NCBI RefSeq assembly: GCF_018128245.1
Contig: NZ_CP072378.1
Coordinates: forward strand, 1,240,001-1,304,000
Length of the DNA: 64,000 nt
Origin: Leptotrichia sp. oral taxon 221
GTDB taxonomy: Bacteria; Fusobacteriota; Fusobacteriia; Fusobacteriales; Leptotrichiaceae
Direction of reading: 5' to 3'
Shown here one piece after another: positions 17,859-26,967 of the stretch. Position numbers and translations under genes: made by a program. The notes under the pieces were generated by a model. It searched no databases, was not told where the DNA came from, and worked only from the letters and a program-made list of their open reading frames with translations. Position 1 is the first letter of the stretch. Every line of letters begins with the position of its first letter.

Positions 17859-18695
17859 TTACCGTTTTAATAATTTAATAAAATCAATAAATTCTTGCAC
17901 TGAAAATTCTTCTGTTCTAGCTAATTTTGTTTTCCCTAATTTTTCCAATGCTTCTCCAATTTCTTCCTTACTCAATCCCAATTTCATCAAATTATTTGCA
18001 ACACTTTTCCTTTTATTCGAAAAAGCCTCCTTCAAATATTTAAAATATTCTTTTTCTGTAATCTGATTTTCATATTTTTTATCTTTTAAAATCTTAATTC
18101 CAATAAACGCTGAATCTACCTTAGGAACAGGATTAAACTTTTCTTTTGGAACAGTAAATAAATATTCAGCTTCTGCATAAAACTGAACTGCATGTGTCAG
18201 TAAACTCATATTTTTACTGTGAGGCTTTGAAGCTATTCTCTCTGCTACCTCTTTTTGAACCATCAAATATATTTCAGAAATTTTATCTCTATGCTCAATC
18301 AACTTATTAATAATAGGCGAAGTTATGTAATAAGGGATATTTGCAACAACTTTAATATCTTTTTTACCTAATAGATACTTTTCCAACTCAATTTCCATAA
18401 AATCATTATGAATCAATGTAAAATTCTCTTTATCTCCAAATTTTTTCATCAAAACTGGTATCAAATCATCATCAATTTCAAACGCAATCAAACTTTTCGC
18501 ACTTTCAACCAATTTTTCTGTCAAAAATCCTAATCCAGGCCCGATTTCAATTACATCTGTTTCTTCGTTAACTTCTGTCACATCTAAAATTTCATCCGAT
18601 AATTCCGTATCTTCTAAAAAATTTTGTCCGTATTTTTTCTTCGCTTCATGCTTATGATTTCCAGAATTTTCTTTTTTACTTTTTCTTTTTGCCAA
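17859..18695 (-). CDS. rsmA: 16S rRNA (adenine1518/1519-N6)-dimethyltransferase
   Basis: KsgA: dimethylates two adjacent adenines near the 3' end of 16S rRNA during 30S maturation. Visible motifs are KKKYGQNFLED, the SAM site VIEIGPGLGFLTE and the catalytic NIPYYITSP. The C-terminus matches the family. Translation likely begins at TTG behind GGAGAAAAG. The first 20 residues are an extra Lys/His-rich tail before the family core, which could be native or reflect a start further in. RNase M5, often next to ksgA in Firmicutes, is about 20 kb away here. Confidence 0.96.
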   Translation of the reverse strand: MAKRKSKKENSGNHKHEAKKKYGQNFLEDTELSDEILDVTEVNEETDVIEIGPGLGFLTEKLVESAKSLIAFEIDDDLIPVLMKKFGDKENFTLIHNDFMEIELEKYLLGKKDIKVVANIPYYITSPIINKLIEHRDKISEIYLMVQKEVAERIASKPHSKNMSLLTHAVQFYAEAEYLFTVPKEKFNPVPKVDSAFIGIKILKDKKYENQITEKEYFKYLKEAFSNKRKSVANNLMKLGLSKEEIGEALEKLGKTKLARTEEFSVQEFIDFIKLLKR

Positions 18696-18739
18696 CTTTT
18701 CTCCTATTTTTTATTTTATCTATTAAAATTTTTAACTCA

Positions 18740-18775
18740 CAAAAGTAAGAAAAATTATAATCCTTCTTACTTTTG
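18740..18775 (-). terminator. Hairpin after hpt
   Basis: CAAAAGTAAGAA pairs perfectly with TTCTTACTTTTG (12 bp, 12-nt loop). The minus strand then reads TTTTGTGAG, only a weak T-run. It lies between hpt and rsmA. Confidence 0.55.
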
Positions 18776-18791
18776 CAATCAATTAATAATT

Positions 18792-19343
18792 TTACTCAAA
18801 TACTTCTGGATTCGCAATCCCAATATATTCAAGATTTCTATAATTTTCGTTATAATCAAGACCATACCCAACTACAAATTCATTTGGTATTTCAAAACCA
18901 ATATATTGAACATCTACTTCAACTTCTCTTCTTTCTGGTTTATTCAACAAAGTACACAATGACACTTTCTTAGGCTCTCTGCTTCCAAATAATTTCAATA
19001 CTTTTTTCAATGTAAACCCTGAATCAATAATATCCTCTACAACCAAAACATTTTTCCCTTTTATTGTCGTTCTCAAATCTTTTAAAATTTTAACTTCTCT
19101 TGTTGTTTCAGTTCCTTCATAACTAGAAACTTCGATAAAATCAATTTCCAATGGCAATCTAATCTCTCTAATCAAATCTGCCATAAACACTACTGATCCT
19201 TTTAATAATCCAATAACTACAAGCGGTTCTTTTTCATCTTTAAAATCCTTTGTTATTTGTTCTCCTAATTCTTTAACTCTTCTCGCCAATTCCTCTTTAG
19301 TTATTAATTGCGATTTTATCCCAAAATCTACTTTTTTTGACAT
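18792..19343 (-). CDS. hpt: Hypoxanthine phosphoribosyltransferase
   Basis: Purine salvage enzyme that makes IMP or GMP from the base and PRPP. The PRPP-binding motif VLVVEDIIDSGFT is present, along with LLKGSVVFMADL and FVVGYGLDYNENYRNL at the C-terminus. The 183 residues are normal. A good promoter lies directly upstream, so it heads its own unit and may extend into rsmA past an imperfect hairpin. Confidence 0.95.
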   Translation of the reverse strand: MSKKVDFGIKSQLITKEELARRVKELGEQITKDFKDEKEPLVVIGLLKGSVVFMADLIREIRLPLEIDFIEVSSYEGTETTREVKILKDLRTTIKGKNVLVVEDIIDSGFTLKKVLKLFGSREPKKVSLCTLLNKPERREVEVDVQYIGFEIPNEFVVGYGLDYNENYRNLEYIGIANPEVFE

Positions 19344-19396
19344 TTTTGTACTCCATTTCCTTGATCTTTTTATGTTATTTATTTTATGTTGCTAAA

Positions 19397-19425
19397 ATTA
19401 TAACATTTTTTGTTATTTTCTTCAA
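19397..19425 (-). promoter_or_regulatory. Promoter of hpt
   Basis: TTGAAG and TATAAT with 17-bp spacing, located between copA and hpt, about 55 bp upstream of the hpt start. Confidence 0.8.
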
Positions 19426-19439
19426 TAACATTAATGAAC

Positions 19440-21680
19440 TTATTTTACTTTAAATAATTTCAATCTCAAAGCATTCAATAATACAGATACTGAACTAAAT
19501 GACATTGCAAACGCTGCTATCATTGGATCCAATTTAGGACCATTGAAAAATGCGTACAAAATTCCAGCTGCAACTGGTATTCCTAAAACATTATAGAAAA
19601 ATGCCCAAAATAGATTTTCTTTAATATTAGTAATTGTTGCCTTACTCAATGCAATCGCATTAGCCACATCTCTCAAGTCATTTCTAATTAAAATAATATC
19701 TGCCGATTCTATCGCAACATCAGTTCCACTTCCAATCGCAATTCCAACATTTGCTTGTGCTAACGCTGGCGAATCATTAATTCCATCTCCAACCATCGCT
19801 ACAAACTCATCTTTTTCTTGTAGTTTTTTCACTTCTTCTGATTTTTGATACGGCAACACTTCCGAAACAACTGTATTAATTCCAACTTGTTTTGCAATAT
19901 ATTCTGCTGTTTTTTGATTATCACCAGTAAGCATAATCGCTTTAACACCTAATTTATGTAACTTATCAATAGCCTCTTTACTTGTAGGTTTTATCACATC
20001 TGCAACTGCTATTAATCCAACTAACTCATTATCAATTGACATATACATTGGTGTTTTTCCTTGATTTGACAACACATCATAATCTTTATCAGAAATTGTG
20101 ATATCAATTTTCTTATTATCCATCAATTTTTTATTCCCAATTTGAATTTCTTTTCCATCAATTGTCGCTCTAATTCCATAACCAGGCAACGCTCTAAATT
20201 TATCATATTTTTTCAATTCAATATTTTTATCTTTTGCACCTTTTACAATCGCCTCAGCCAACGGATGTTCCGAATGATTTTCCACACTAGCTGCCAATTG
20301 CAATAATTCATTTTCAGCATGATTTCCATAAACTTTAAAATCTGTCAAAACTGGTTTTCCAACAGTAATTGTCCCAGTTTTATCAAACACAACTGTTTTT
20401 ATTTTGTAAGTAGTTTCCAATGCCTCACCACTTTTAATAAGTATTCCATTTTCAGCACCTTTTCCAGTTCCAACCATTATTGAAGTTGGTGTTGCAAGAC
20501 CTAATGCACATGGACACGCAATAACTAAAACTGATATAAAAAACGACAATGCCGAAACTAATCCTGAACCTGAAATATACCAAGAAATTCCTGTAATCAA
20601 AGCAATTCCCATTACTATTGGTACAAAATATTTCGCAACAGTATCAGCCATTCTAGAAATAGGCGCTTTCGATCCTTGTGCCTCTTCCACCAATTTTATA
20701 ATTTGCGATAACATCGTATTTTTCCCAATTTCAGTAGCTTCAAATCGAATACTTCCATTTTTATTAATACTTCCACCTACAACTTTATCTCCAACATTTT
20801 TTGTAACAGGCAAACTTTCTCCAGTAAGCATAGATTCATCTACAGAAGTTGATCCTTCTACTACAACTCCATCAACTGCAATCTTCTCACCTGGTTTTGC
20901 CACAACAATATCTCCAACTTTCAATTTTTCAATCAAAACTTCTTTTTCTACACCATTTTCAATAATTTTCGCCTTTTTTGGTTGTAATCCAATTAATTTT
21001 TTAATTGCAGACGAAGTTTGACCTTTTGTTCTAGCTTCTAATAATTTTCCTAAAGAAATCAATGTTATAATAATTCCTGCTGATTCATAGTGTAAATCTA
21101 TCGCATATTTATGTGCATGAGCTGGATCAATTATTGCACGAATAGTAGAAATTATACTATAAATCAATGCCGCTCCTGATCCCATCGCTATTAACGAATC
21201 CATATTAGGTGCTTTTCTAAATATATTTTTTATTCCATGTATAAAAAAATCTCTTCCTGCATATATAATCGGAATAACAAACACCAATTGTGCCAACGCA
21301 AAATTCACTGGATGTGCCTTATGATTCAAAAAACTTGGAACTGGCGCTCCTAGCATATGATGTCCCATTGAAATATACAATAATGGTATTGAAAATATAA
21401 CCGCTAATATCAATTTATTTTTCATTTCTTTTATCTTATCTTGATACATCTGAACCTTTTCATCCTCAGACACCTTTTCCAATAATCCATATCCACTTTT
21501 TTCAACAATCTCTCTAATCTTATCAAAATCATATTTACTCTCATCAAAACTAACGCTCATTTTTTCTGTCGCCAAATTTACTGTCGCATCAATTCCTTCT
21601 TTTTTGTTAACAGCTTTTTCTACTGCCAATGCACAAGCTGCACAACTCATTCCTGTAACTGTATAATTTTCTTTTTTCAT
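19440..21680 (-). CDS. copA: Copper-translocating P-type ATPase
   Basis: Exports monovalent copper across the inner membrane. Domain order: one heavy-metal-associated domain with GMSCAAC near residue 10, membrane segments, the actuator with TGES, the transmembrane CPC metal site (ACPCALG), the phosphorylation site DKTGTIT, and [13 protein letters not shown]. With 746 residues it is a P1B-1 pump with a single N-terminal metal domain. It follows copY by about 70 bp and should share the copY operator, so expression should rise when copper is high. Confidence 0.96.
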   Translation of the reverse strand: MKKENYTVTGMSCAACALAVEKAVNKKEGIDATVNLATEKMSVSFDESKYDFDKIREIVEKSGYGLLEKVSEDEKVQMYQDKIKEMKNKLILAVIFSIPLLYISMGHHMLGAPVPSFLNHKAHPVNFALAQLVFVIPIIYAGRDFFIHGIKNIFRKAPNMDSLIAMGSGAALIYSIISTIRAIIDPAHAHKYAIDLHYESAGIIITLISLGKLLEARTKGQTSSAIKKLIGLQPKKAKIIENGVEKEVLIEKLKVGDIVVAKPGEKIAVDGVVVEGSTSVDESMLTGESLPVTKNVGDKVVGGSINKNGSIRFEATEIGKNTMLSQIIKLVEEAQGSKAPISRMADTVAKYFVPIVMGIALITGISWYISGSGLVSALSFFISVLVIACPCALGLATPTSIMVGTGKGAENGILIKSGEALETTYKIKTVVFDKTGTITVGKPVLTDFKVYGNHAENELLQLAASVENHSEHPLAEAIVKGAKDKNIELKKYDKFRALPGYGIRATIDGKEIQIGNKKLMDNKKIDITISDKDYDVLSNQGKTPMYMSIDNELVGLIAVADVIKPTSKEAIDKLHKLGVKAIMLTGDNQKTAEYIAKQVGINTVVSEVLPYQKSEEVKKLQEKDEFVAMVGDGINDSPALAQANVGIAIGSGTDVAIESADIILIRNDLRDVANAIALSKATITNIKENLFWAFFYNVLGIPVAAGILYAFFNGPKLDPMIAAFAMSFSSVSVLLNALRLKLFKVK

Positions 21681-21749
21681 AAATATCTCCTTTTCAATTT
21701 CAATTATTTATTTATAAAATTAATTTTTACAAAAATTCTTTACCTCTTT

Positions 21750-22211
21750 TTAACCCCTACAGTGATCATGCTCCTCACAATTACACTGCCCTGGCAGACA
21801 ATCACACTTAACCTTTTCCACCGCAAATTTCTTTTTCACCTCAATTGCCTTCTCAATCAAATTTAAATCTGAAAAACTCAATTCATTCTCCTCAATCGCT
21901 TTCACAATCAATTCCCCCGATTTTGTCCGACAAATCTTCCCAAACACTTCCATTAACGCCTTTTTAGAAAGTTCCTCTTGCGAATATTCTGTAAAATACA
22001 CATATTTATTCCCTTCTTCCCTCTTTTTCAAAACTTTCTTCTCCAACAATCTATTCAAAAGCGTTTTTATCGTCGCTTTCTTCCACTCCATTTTCTCACA
22101 AAGAACTTCCGCTACAAATTTACTCGTAACTTCTCGATTTGCCCAAACTACTTTCATAATTTGCCATTCAGCATTAGTAATATGACAATCTTTTGAATTT
22201 TCCTCTCCCAT
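21750..22211 (-). CDS. copY: CopY/BlaI-type copper-responsive repressor
   Basis: Winged-helix repressor of the BlaI/MecI/CopY class that controls copA. The DNA-binding part has ITNAEWQIMKVVWANREVTS. The C-terminus carries CDCLPGQCNC, the CxCx4CxC metal-sensing motif of CopY, and a short His/Cys tail. I place the start at MGEEN because the AAAGGAG lies just upstream; a longer frame would begin within the operator itself. The result is 153 residues, typical for CopY. It is first in the copY-copA operon and represses itself. Confidence 0.93.
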   Translation of the reverse strand: MGEENSKDCHITNAEWQIMKVVWANREVTSKFVAEVLCEKMEWKKATIKTLLNRLLEKKVLKKREEGNKYVYFTEYSQEELSKKALMEVFGKICRTKSGELIVKAIEENELSFSDLNLIEKAIEVKKKFAVEKVKCDCLPGQCNCEEHDHCRG

Positions 22212-22232
22212 GTTTTTCTCTCCTTTGATGTT

Positions 22233-22242
22233 TACATTTGTA
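22233..22242. promoter_or_regulatory. Cop box 1
   Basis: TACATTTGTA, an exact match to the CopY operator consensus TACANNTGTA. It lies downstream of the -10 element, between the transcription start and the copY ribosome site. Confidence 0.85.
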
Positions 22243-22257
22243 ATCATTTATACAAAT

Positions 22258-22286
22258 AGTTTACAATAGTAATCGTTTTTTGTCAA
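22258..22286 (-). promoter_or_regulatory. Promoter of copY-copA
   Basis: TTGACA and TAAACT with 17-bp spacing. Its spacer and -10 overlap a second cop-box-like site and a full cop box lies just downstream, so repressor bound there would block RNA polymerase. Confidence 0.85.
22262..22271. promoter_or_regulatory. Cop box 2 (one mismatch)
   Basis: TACAATAGTA differs from TACANNTGTA at one position. It lies next to the -10 element within the promoter spacer, about 29 bp from cop box 1, the paired arrangement common in CopY operators. Confidence 0.6.
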
Positions 22287-22297
22287 GCATTTTTTTC

Positions 22298-22358
22298 AAA
22301 AAAAAATGCTATAATCATTATTTACATATTTATTCCATGCAAATAATAATCATAGCAT
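22298..22358 (-). terminator. Terminator after the HlyD-type gene
   Basis: An 18-bp stem with two mismatched pairs (ATGCTATGATT... with ...GATTATAGCAT), a 17-nt loop and a nine-T run, immediately after the stop codon. It separates the adaptor gene from the copper promoter. Confidence 0.85.
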
Positions 22359-22366
22359 ATTACAAA

Positions 22367-23587
22367 TTAGTTTTTAGGTTGATATTTTTCAACAATTTTT
22401 GCAATTTCTTGATTAATGATAGTATCATTAATTTCATAAGTATTCGTTACATTTTCTAATTTTAAAGTTGCTTTTTCTTTCTTAGCCGAGTTTTTATCAG
22501 CTTTTGTTTTTATATTAACTGCCATTGAACTTCCTATTGGCAATTCTCCATTTCTCGCTAAACTTCTCTTAGAAATCGCAATTTTAATAGACACTGTTTT
22601 GCTTCTATTATCTTTTTTATTTCCTTTTGTCACAACAACTGGTGCAATGTCAATAATATTTCCTTCGTATGTTTTACCATTCACAGAACTTACTAACGTA
22701 ACTTCATTTCCAATTTTAATATTTTTCAATTTAGATTCTTTTACATTAGCATCTACCCACATATTTTTCAAGTTTGCAACAGTTAATGCTGGTTGATTTT
22801 CTTGTATTTTTTGACCAACACTTAAATTTTTATACGAAGTTTTCCCAGTGATTGGTGAATACATTCTCGTTCTAGCTAGGTTTGTGTAAGCTATTTTAAA
22901 TTTGCTCACAGCTTGTTGAAACGCAGGATATTCTTCCAATGAGTTTGTCAATTGTGATTTTGGTGTAATTGCATTTGCCATACTTACTTTTAACTCTGAT
23001 TGTGCTGATTCGTAAGCATCTTGAGCTGATGATATTTTATCTTCATCTCCTGATTTTTTCGCATTCTCATACACACTTGCTAATCTATTTACAGCAGCCT
23101 GTCTAGTTTCAATTTCTTGATCCAAAGCATTACTTTGAGCTACTAAAGCATAATAACTTTTTACTGCTTGAGCAACTCCAGCTTCAGCATTTTGTAAATC
23201 TAATTTTGCACTTGTATCATCTAAAACTATCAACAAATCTCCTTGATTTACTTCTTTCGAATTCCCAGCAACTAATTCTCTAACAGTTCCATTTATTTGA
23301 GGCAAAATTTCCGCTTGTTGAGCATTTACATAAGCACTATCTGCTTTTATATTATATTGTCCAACCAATTGATAATAAGCTACTCCTGCAATAGCTACAA
23401 CCAAAATAACTCCCGCTGGAATTATCTTTTTAAAATCCCAAACTCTTTCTTCTCTATTTTTATTATCATCTCCAAGTTTTATTCCTAATGTTTCTGATCT
23501 TTCTCCAACTTTATCCTTCACTGTCTCAACTACATTATTTTCTAGTTTTTCCACTTTTTCTATTTCTTTTTTTGAATCTTCTGACAC
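22367..23587 (-). CDS. HlyD/EmrA-family periplasmic adaptor protein
   Basis: Membrane-fusion subunit of a drug or type I export system. After about 50 cytoplasmic residues one membrane segment (IIPAGVILVVAIAGVAYY) anchors it. A split biotinyl-lipoyl-like domain surrounds a coiled coil with KSYYALVAQ and an Ala/Gln-rich helix, and the MWVDANVKESKL region matches EmrA/HlyD. The start codon is GTG behind GAAGGGAG. No EmrB-type pump, ABC exporter or outer-membrane factor is encoded nearby, so the partner must be elsewhere. It follows a HAD phosphatase gene by 22 bp. Confidence 0.9.
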   Translation of the reverse strand: MSEDSKKEIEKVEKLENNVVETVKDKVGERSETLGIKLGDDNKNREERVWDFKKIIPAGVILVVAIAGVAYYQLVGQYNIKADSAYVNAQQAEILPQINGTVRELVAGNSKEVNQGDLLIVLDDTSAKLDLQNAEAGVAQAVKSYYALVAQSNALDQEIETRQAAVNRLASVYENAKKSGDEDKISSAQDAYESAQSELKVSMANAITPKSQLTNSLEEYPAFQQAVSKFKIAYTNLARTRMYSPITGKTSYKNLSVGQKIQENQPALTVANLKNMWVDANVKESKLKNIKIGNEVTLVSSVNGKTYEGNIIDIAPVVVTKGNKKDNRSKTVSIKIAISKRSLARNGELPIGSSMAVNIKTKADKNSAKKEKATLKLENVTNTYEINDTIINQEIAKIVEKYQPKN

Positions 23588-23609
23588 TTAATTTTCTCCC
23601 TTCATTTTA

Positions 23610-24434
23610 TTAATTTTTACTCAAAATATATTTTTCTATTGCTTTAGCAACTCCATGATTTTCATTCGTATCAGTCACATAATTTGCTGCCTTTTTCGCA
23701 GATTCTGTACCATTTCCCATCGCAACTCCAATCCCTGCAAATTCTAGCATTTCAACATCATTGTTTCCATCTCCTATGGTCATTATCTCTTCTCTCTCAA
23801 TACCCAATTTTTCAGCTAATTCTTTAAGAGCAGCAGCTTTATTTGTTCCAAACGGCAACATTTCAAATATATGAATTTGACTTAATACTGCATCATATTT
23901 ATCTTTCAATAAATTTTCATTATCATTCTTAAATCTTTGAATTTCTTCTTCCTCACCTAAATACATTGATTTAAAAAATGTATGTTTTCCACTAGTAGCT
24001 TCCTCTAAAGAAATTGGTTTTATATCTACATACACCAATTTCCCATCTTCAATTGTATATTTATTCGCCTTATCACCAACCACAAAGTAGTCATTATCAT
24101 TCGAAACCGTCAAATCCAAATTATATCCTTTTCTCAATTTATCCAAATAAATAACATCTTCTTTCGTTATTTCCTTGTTATCCAACAATTCCCAATTAGT
24201 CGTTTTACGAAGCGAACACCCATTATTCAAAATCACATATTCATCCAAATTGTATTTCTCTAATTCAAGCTCCCCATACACTGGTAATACCCCAAATAAA
24301 GGTCTACCTGTACAAAGAACCACTTTAATTCCAGCTTCAATTGTTTTTTGAACAGCTTCCTTTTGTGGAGTATCAATATGTTTTTCTTCATTTAACAATG
24401 TTCCATCCATATCTATCGCTAATAACTTTATCAT
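23610..24434 (-). CDS. Cof-type HAD-IIB family phosphatase
   Basis: Haloacid-dehalogenase-like phosphatase of the Cof/YidA group. Motif I DMDGTLL at the N-terminus, motif II TGRPL, and motifs III and IV as K...MTIGDGNNDVEML are all present. The large C2B cap lies between the motifs. At 274 residues it is full size. These enzymes dephosphorylate sugar phosphates or flavin or thiamine precursors, and this sequence alone does not tell which. It sits 12 bp after a thioredoxin-like gene and is probably co-transcribed with it. Confidence 0.92.
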   Translation of the reverse strand: MIKLLAIDMDGTLLNEEKHIDTPQKEAVQKTIEAGIKVVLCTGRPLFGVLPVYGELELEKYNLDEYVILNNGCSLRKTTNWELLDNKEITKEDVIYLDKLRKGYNLDLTVSNDNDYFVVGDKANKYTIEDGKLVYVDIKPISLEEATSGKHTFFKSMYLGEEEEIQRFKNDNENLLKDKYDAVLSQIHIFEMLPFGTNKAAALKELAEKLGIEREEIMTIGDGNNDVEMLEFAGIGVAMGNGTESAKKAANYVTDTNENHGVAKAIEKYILSKN

Positions 24435-24446
24435 TTCTTCTCCTTC

Positions 24447-24929
24447 CTAAAAACTCTTTACCAAGCTATCATAATTTACTGGCAATTCTAAAATTCCCTC
24501 AATTTTATTATTTGAGATTTTAAAATTAAACGGTACACTTTGAATATCAAATCCTTCTAAAATACTGTTATCATCATCATAGTACACAGGAAAAGTAAAT
24601 TCACTATTTGAAACGTACCCTTTAACTTCTTCTAAACTACTACTTCCAAGAAACACAACTACTACATTTACTTTATCTTTATATTTTTCATAAAACTTTT
24701 GCACTTCTGGTAATTCAGCTCTACAATGCGGACACCATTCTGCTGCTAATATAAACAATGTTTTTTTACCATTTTTAAATATATTTTTACTCTCAGTAGT
24801 TTTTCCATCTAAATCTTTCAAAATAAAAGTTGGCATATCAACATTCAATTTTTTCTCAATATGAAATTCATTTCCAAAACTTATATTAAACAACAATAAC
24901 ATTGATAAAAATAATACTATCTTTTTCAT
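24447..24929 (-). CDS. TlpA-like thiol-disulfide oxidoreductase, paralogue 2
   Basis: Exported thioredoxin-fold protein. It has a signal peptide (MKKIVLFLSMLLLFNISFG) and the redox motif AAEWCPHCRAELPEV near residue 65. The 160 residues cover a TlpA/AhpC-TSA-like domain. It is similar over its length to the gene immediately upstream, including WCPHC and PEVQKFYEKYKDKVNVVVVF, so the two form a tandem duplication. Unlike its neighbour it lacks a lipobox cysteine and could be periplasmic and soluble. The disulfide partner is unknown. Confidence 0.88.
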   Translation of the reverse strand: MKKIVLFLSMLLLFNISFGNEFHIEKKLNVDMPTFILKDLDGKTTESKNIFKNGKKTLFILAAEWCPHCRAELPEVQKFYEKYKDKVNVVVVFLGSSSLEEVKGYVSNSEFTFPVYYDDDNSILEGFDIQSVPFNFKISNNKIEGILELPVNYDSLVKSF

Positions 24930-24973
24930 ATTTTATTCTCCTCTCATCTTCAAATACATTTTTACAAGTAGAA

Positions 24974-25008
24974 AGTGGACAAACCACAAATCATCGTTTT
25001 TGTCCACT
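24974..25008. terminator. Hairpin between the two thioredoxin-like genes
   Basis: AGTGGACAAA and TTTGTCCACT form a 10-bp stem with a 15-nt loop. There is no T-run on the minus strand, so it is either a weak terminator or an RNA-stability element that sets different levels for the two paralogues. Confidence 0.5.
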
Positions 25009-25017
25009 CATAATATA

Positions 25018-25509
25018 TTATTTCCCTAAATCTTGAACTAATGAATCAAAATCAACTGGAACTTCTAAGAATTTTTCAATTTTATTATTCGAAATTACTA
25101 CATTATAAGGGAACCCTTGAACAGCAAATCCTCTTAAAATGCTTCCATCTTTGTCATAAAATACAGGGAATGTATATTCATTTGTTTTAACATAATCTTT
25201 TGTTTTACCTAAATCAGTGTTTGAATTAGTAAATACAACTACTACATTTACTTTATCTTTGTATTTATCATAAAATTTTTGCACTTCTGGCAACTCTACT
25301 TTACAATGCGGACACCATTCTGCCGCTACCACAAATAAAGTCTTTTTACCATTGTCCATCAATTTTTTACTACTAACTTTTTTCCCATCAAAATTTTCTA
25401 AATTAAATGCCGATACTTTTGCTCCCGGATTTTGATCTACATAAAATTCTTTTTCACATCCTATCAAAAATAATGCAACCATAGAAATTAAAAATACTAT
25501 TTTTTTCAT
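25018..25509 (-). CDS. TlpA-like thiol-disulfide oxidoreductase lipoprotein, paralogue 1
   Basis: Membrane-anchored thioredoxin-fold protein. The lipobox LIGC places the lipidated Cys at residue 18, and AAEWCPHCKVELPEV carries the redox-active WCPHC. Its 163 residues align along their length with the next gene. Both likely reduce or oxidise disulfides of envelope proteins. It has a strong AGGAGG before the ATG, and follows the TPR lipoprotein gene by about 30 bp. Confidence 0.88.
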   Translation of the reverse strand: MKKIVFLISMVALFLIGCEKEFYVDQNPGAKVSAFNLENFDGKKVSSKKLMDNGKKTLFVVAAEWCPHCKVELPEVQKFYDKYKDKVNVVVVFTNSNTDLGKTKDYVKTNEYTFPVFYDKDGSILRGFAVQGFPYNVVISNNKIEKFLEVPVDFDSLVQDLGK

Positions 25510-25538
25510 TTTTCCTCCTAAATTTTTTGTTCTAATAT

Positions 25539-26930
25539 TTATTTTCCTTCAATGAATTTTTCAAAAACTGGTCCAATATCATAACCATTATCTTTTGCTA
25601 TTCTAAAATACACTTTTGATTTATTTTTATCATTTCTTGTGTAATAATACACTCCTAAATTATAAAATGCTGTAGAATTCAACTTCGCTGCCGCTTTTAA
25701 ATTCAATATTCTTATATTTTTATCTTTTTCAGGATAATACAAACTCAAATCTACAGTTGAATAATCATCACCATTTTCAGAAAGTTTTTCTAAAATTTGT
25801 TTAGCTTCCTTACTTTTTCTAACATTGTCCTTAACTTTAGATTTAGTTTTTTCAGCTTCAATCTCTTCCAACACATATGCCAATCTATACCCAGCTGGAA
25901 TTGATCCTAACTGATACGCCTTGTTATAAATATTTTTAGCCTTCTTCAACTCATTCTTAGTTTCATAAAGTCTTCCCAAATAATTCATAACATCTACATC
26001 ACCTTTTTGAATAGCTTTTTGGTAATAATCCTCAGCTTTATCATAATCTTTCATATTTTCATATATAAATCCTTGATATCCTAAAACCACTGATTTATCA
26101 GATTTTGCAGCATCTAATACTTGCAATGCCAATTGATAGTTGTCTTTACTTCTATTTACTAATTTTGAAGCCAACTCAAAGGCAGACAAATAATATTTAT
26201 CCTTTTCAAAAGACTGATTATATAATTGAACTGCTTCATCTTCTTTATCTTCACTTTCAAGAATTTTTCCTTTTGCATATAAAGCCGGTGAAAATCCTTC
26301 TGAAATAAATTCTTTCAATATATCATAAGCTTTTTCATAATCTGACATTACTTCTAAAACTAAAGTTCCAAGCTCTTTTTTCTCATCCTTTGAAATTGAA
26401 CCATCCTTTAATTTTTTGTCTAAATTTTCCATTTTTTTGTACTCATTAGAAAACTTTTTGTTATACTCATAAGAATAAGTCGCATACATATCTCCAGCAT
26501 CTTTTCCTTTTTTCAAGTACTCTTGTGCCTTCTCAAACTCAAATTTATCCTCATAAATTCTTCCTAACGTAAAATACGATCTAACAAACCCTTGTTTAGC
26601 AGAACTTTCCAACAAAGGAATAATTTGGTCATCATTAGGATTTTGCTTTTGCAAGTAAGAGGCTTTGTAAAATTCCGCTATTCCCTTACTTTTTTTCAGA
26701 TATCTATTCCAAAAATCTTCTCCTGTTTCACCTAAATACGCATACGCCAGTCCAAATACATCTTCATTTCCTAAATCAGCTGTTTTTTCCAATTGTTTTA
26801 CTACACTATTTTCATCTTTTTTTAATAATATTCCCATTAATGATTTTTCAAGTTCATCGTAACCTCTAGCACTCTTTGAACATGAAAACAACATAAAAGG
26901 AATAAATAAAAAACAGAATATTTTTTTCAT
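25539..26930 (-). CDS. TPR/Sel1-repeat lipoprotein
   Basis: Predicted envelope lipoprotein with a lipobox at LFSCSK (Cys17) and a chain of helix-turn-helix repeats covering most of its 463 residues. Examples are DKAEDYYQKAIQKGDVDVMN and KKAKNIYNKAYQLGSIPAGY, which match TPR/Sel1-like repeats. Such proteins scaffold protein contacts; no enzyme domain is present. It lies between metG and the thioredoxin-like pair in the same direction. Confidence 0.85.
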   Translation of the reverse strand: MKKIFCFLFIPFMLFSCSKSARGYDELEKSLMGILLKKDENSVVKQLEKTADLGNEDVFGLAYAYLGETGEDFWNRYLKKSKGIAEFYKASYLQKQNPNDDQIIPLLESSAKQGFVRSYFTLGRIYEDKFEFEKAQEYLKKGKDAGDMYATYSYEYNKKFSNEYKKMENLDKKLKDGSISKDEKKELGTLVLEVMSDYEKAYDILKEFISEGFSPALYAKGKILESEDKEDEAVQLYNQSFEKDKYYLSAFELASKLVNRSKDNYQLALQVLDAAKSDKSVVLGYQGFIYENMKDYDKAEDYYQKAIQKGDVDVMNYLGRLYETKNELKKAKNIYNKAYQLGSIPAGYRLAYVLEEIEAEKTKSKVKDNVRKSKEAKQILEKLSENGDDYSTVDLSLYYPEKDKNIRILNLKAAAKLNSTAFYNLGVYYYTRNDKNKSKVYFRIAKDNGYDIGPVFEKFIEGK

Positions 26931-26967
26931 ACTTTCTCATTCCTATCTTTATTCTATTTTGATGTAT

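Noticed and set aside
18640-18973. Plus-strand frames around 18.6-19.0 kb
   Set aside because: They are AT-rich reverse readings of rsmA and hpt with many Asn, Ile and Phe residues and no ribosome site.
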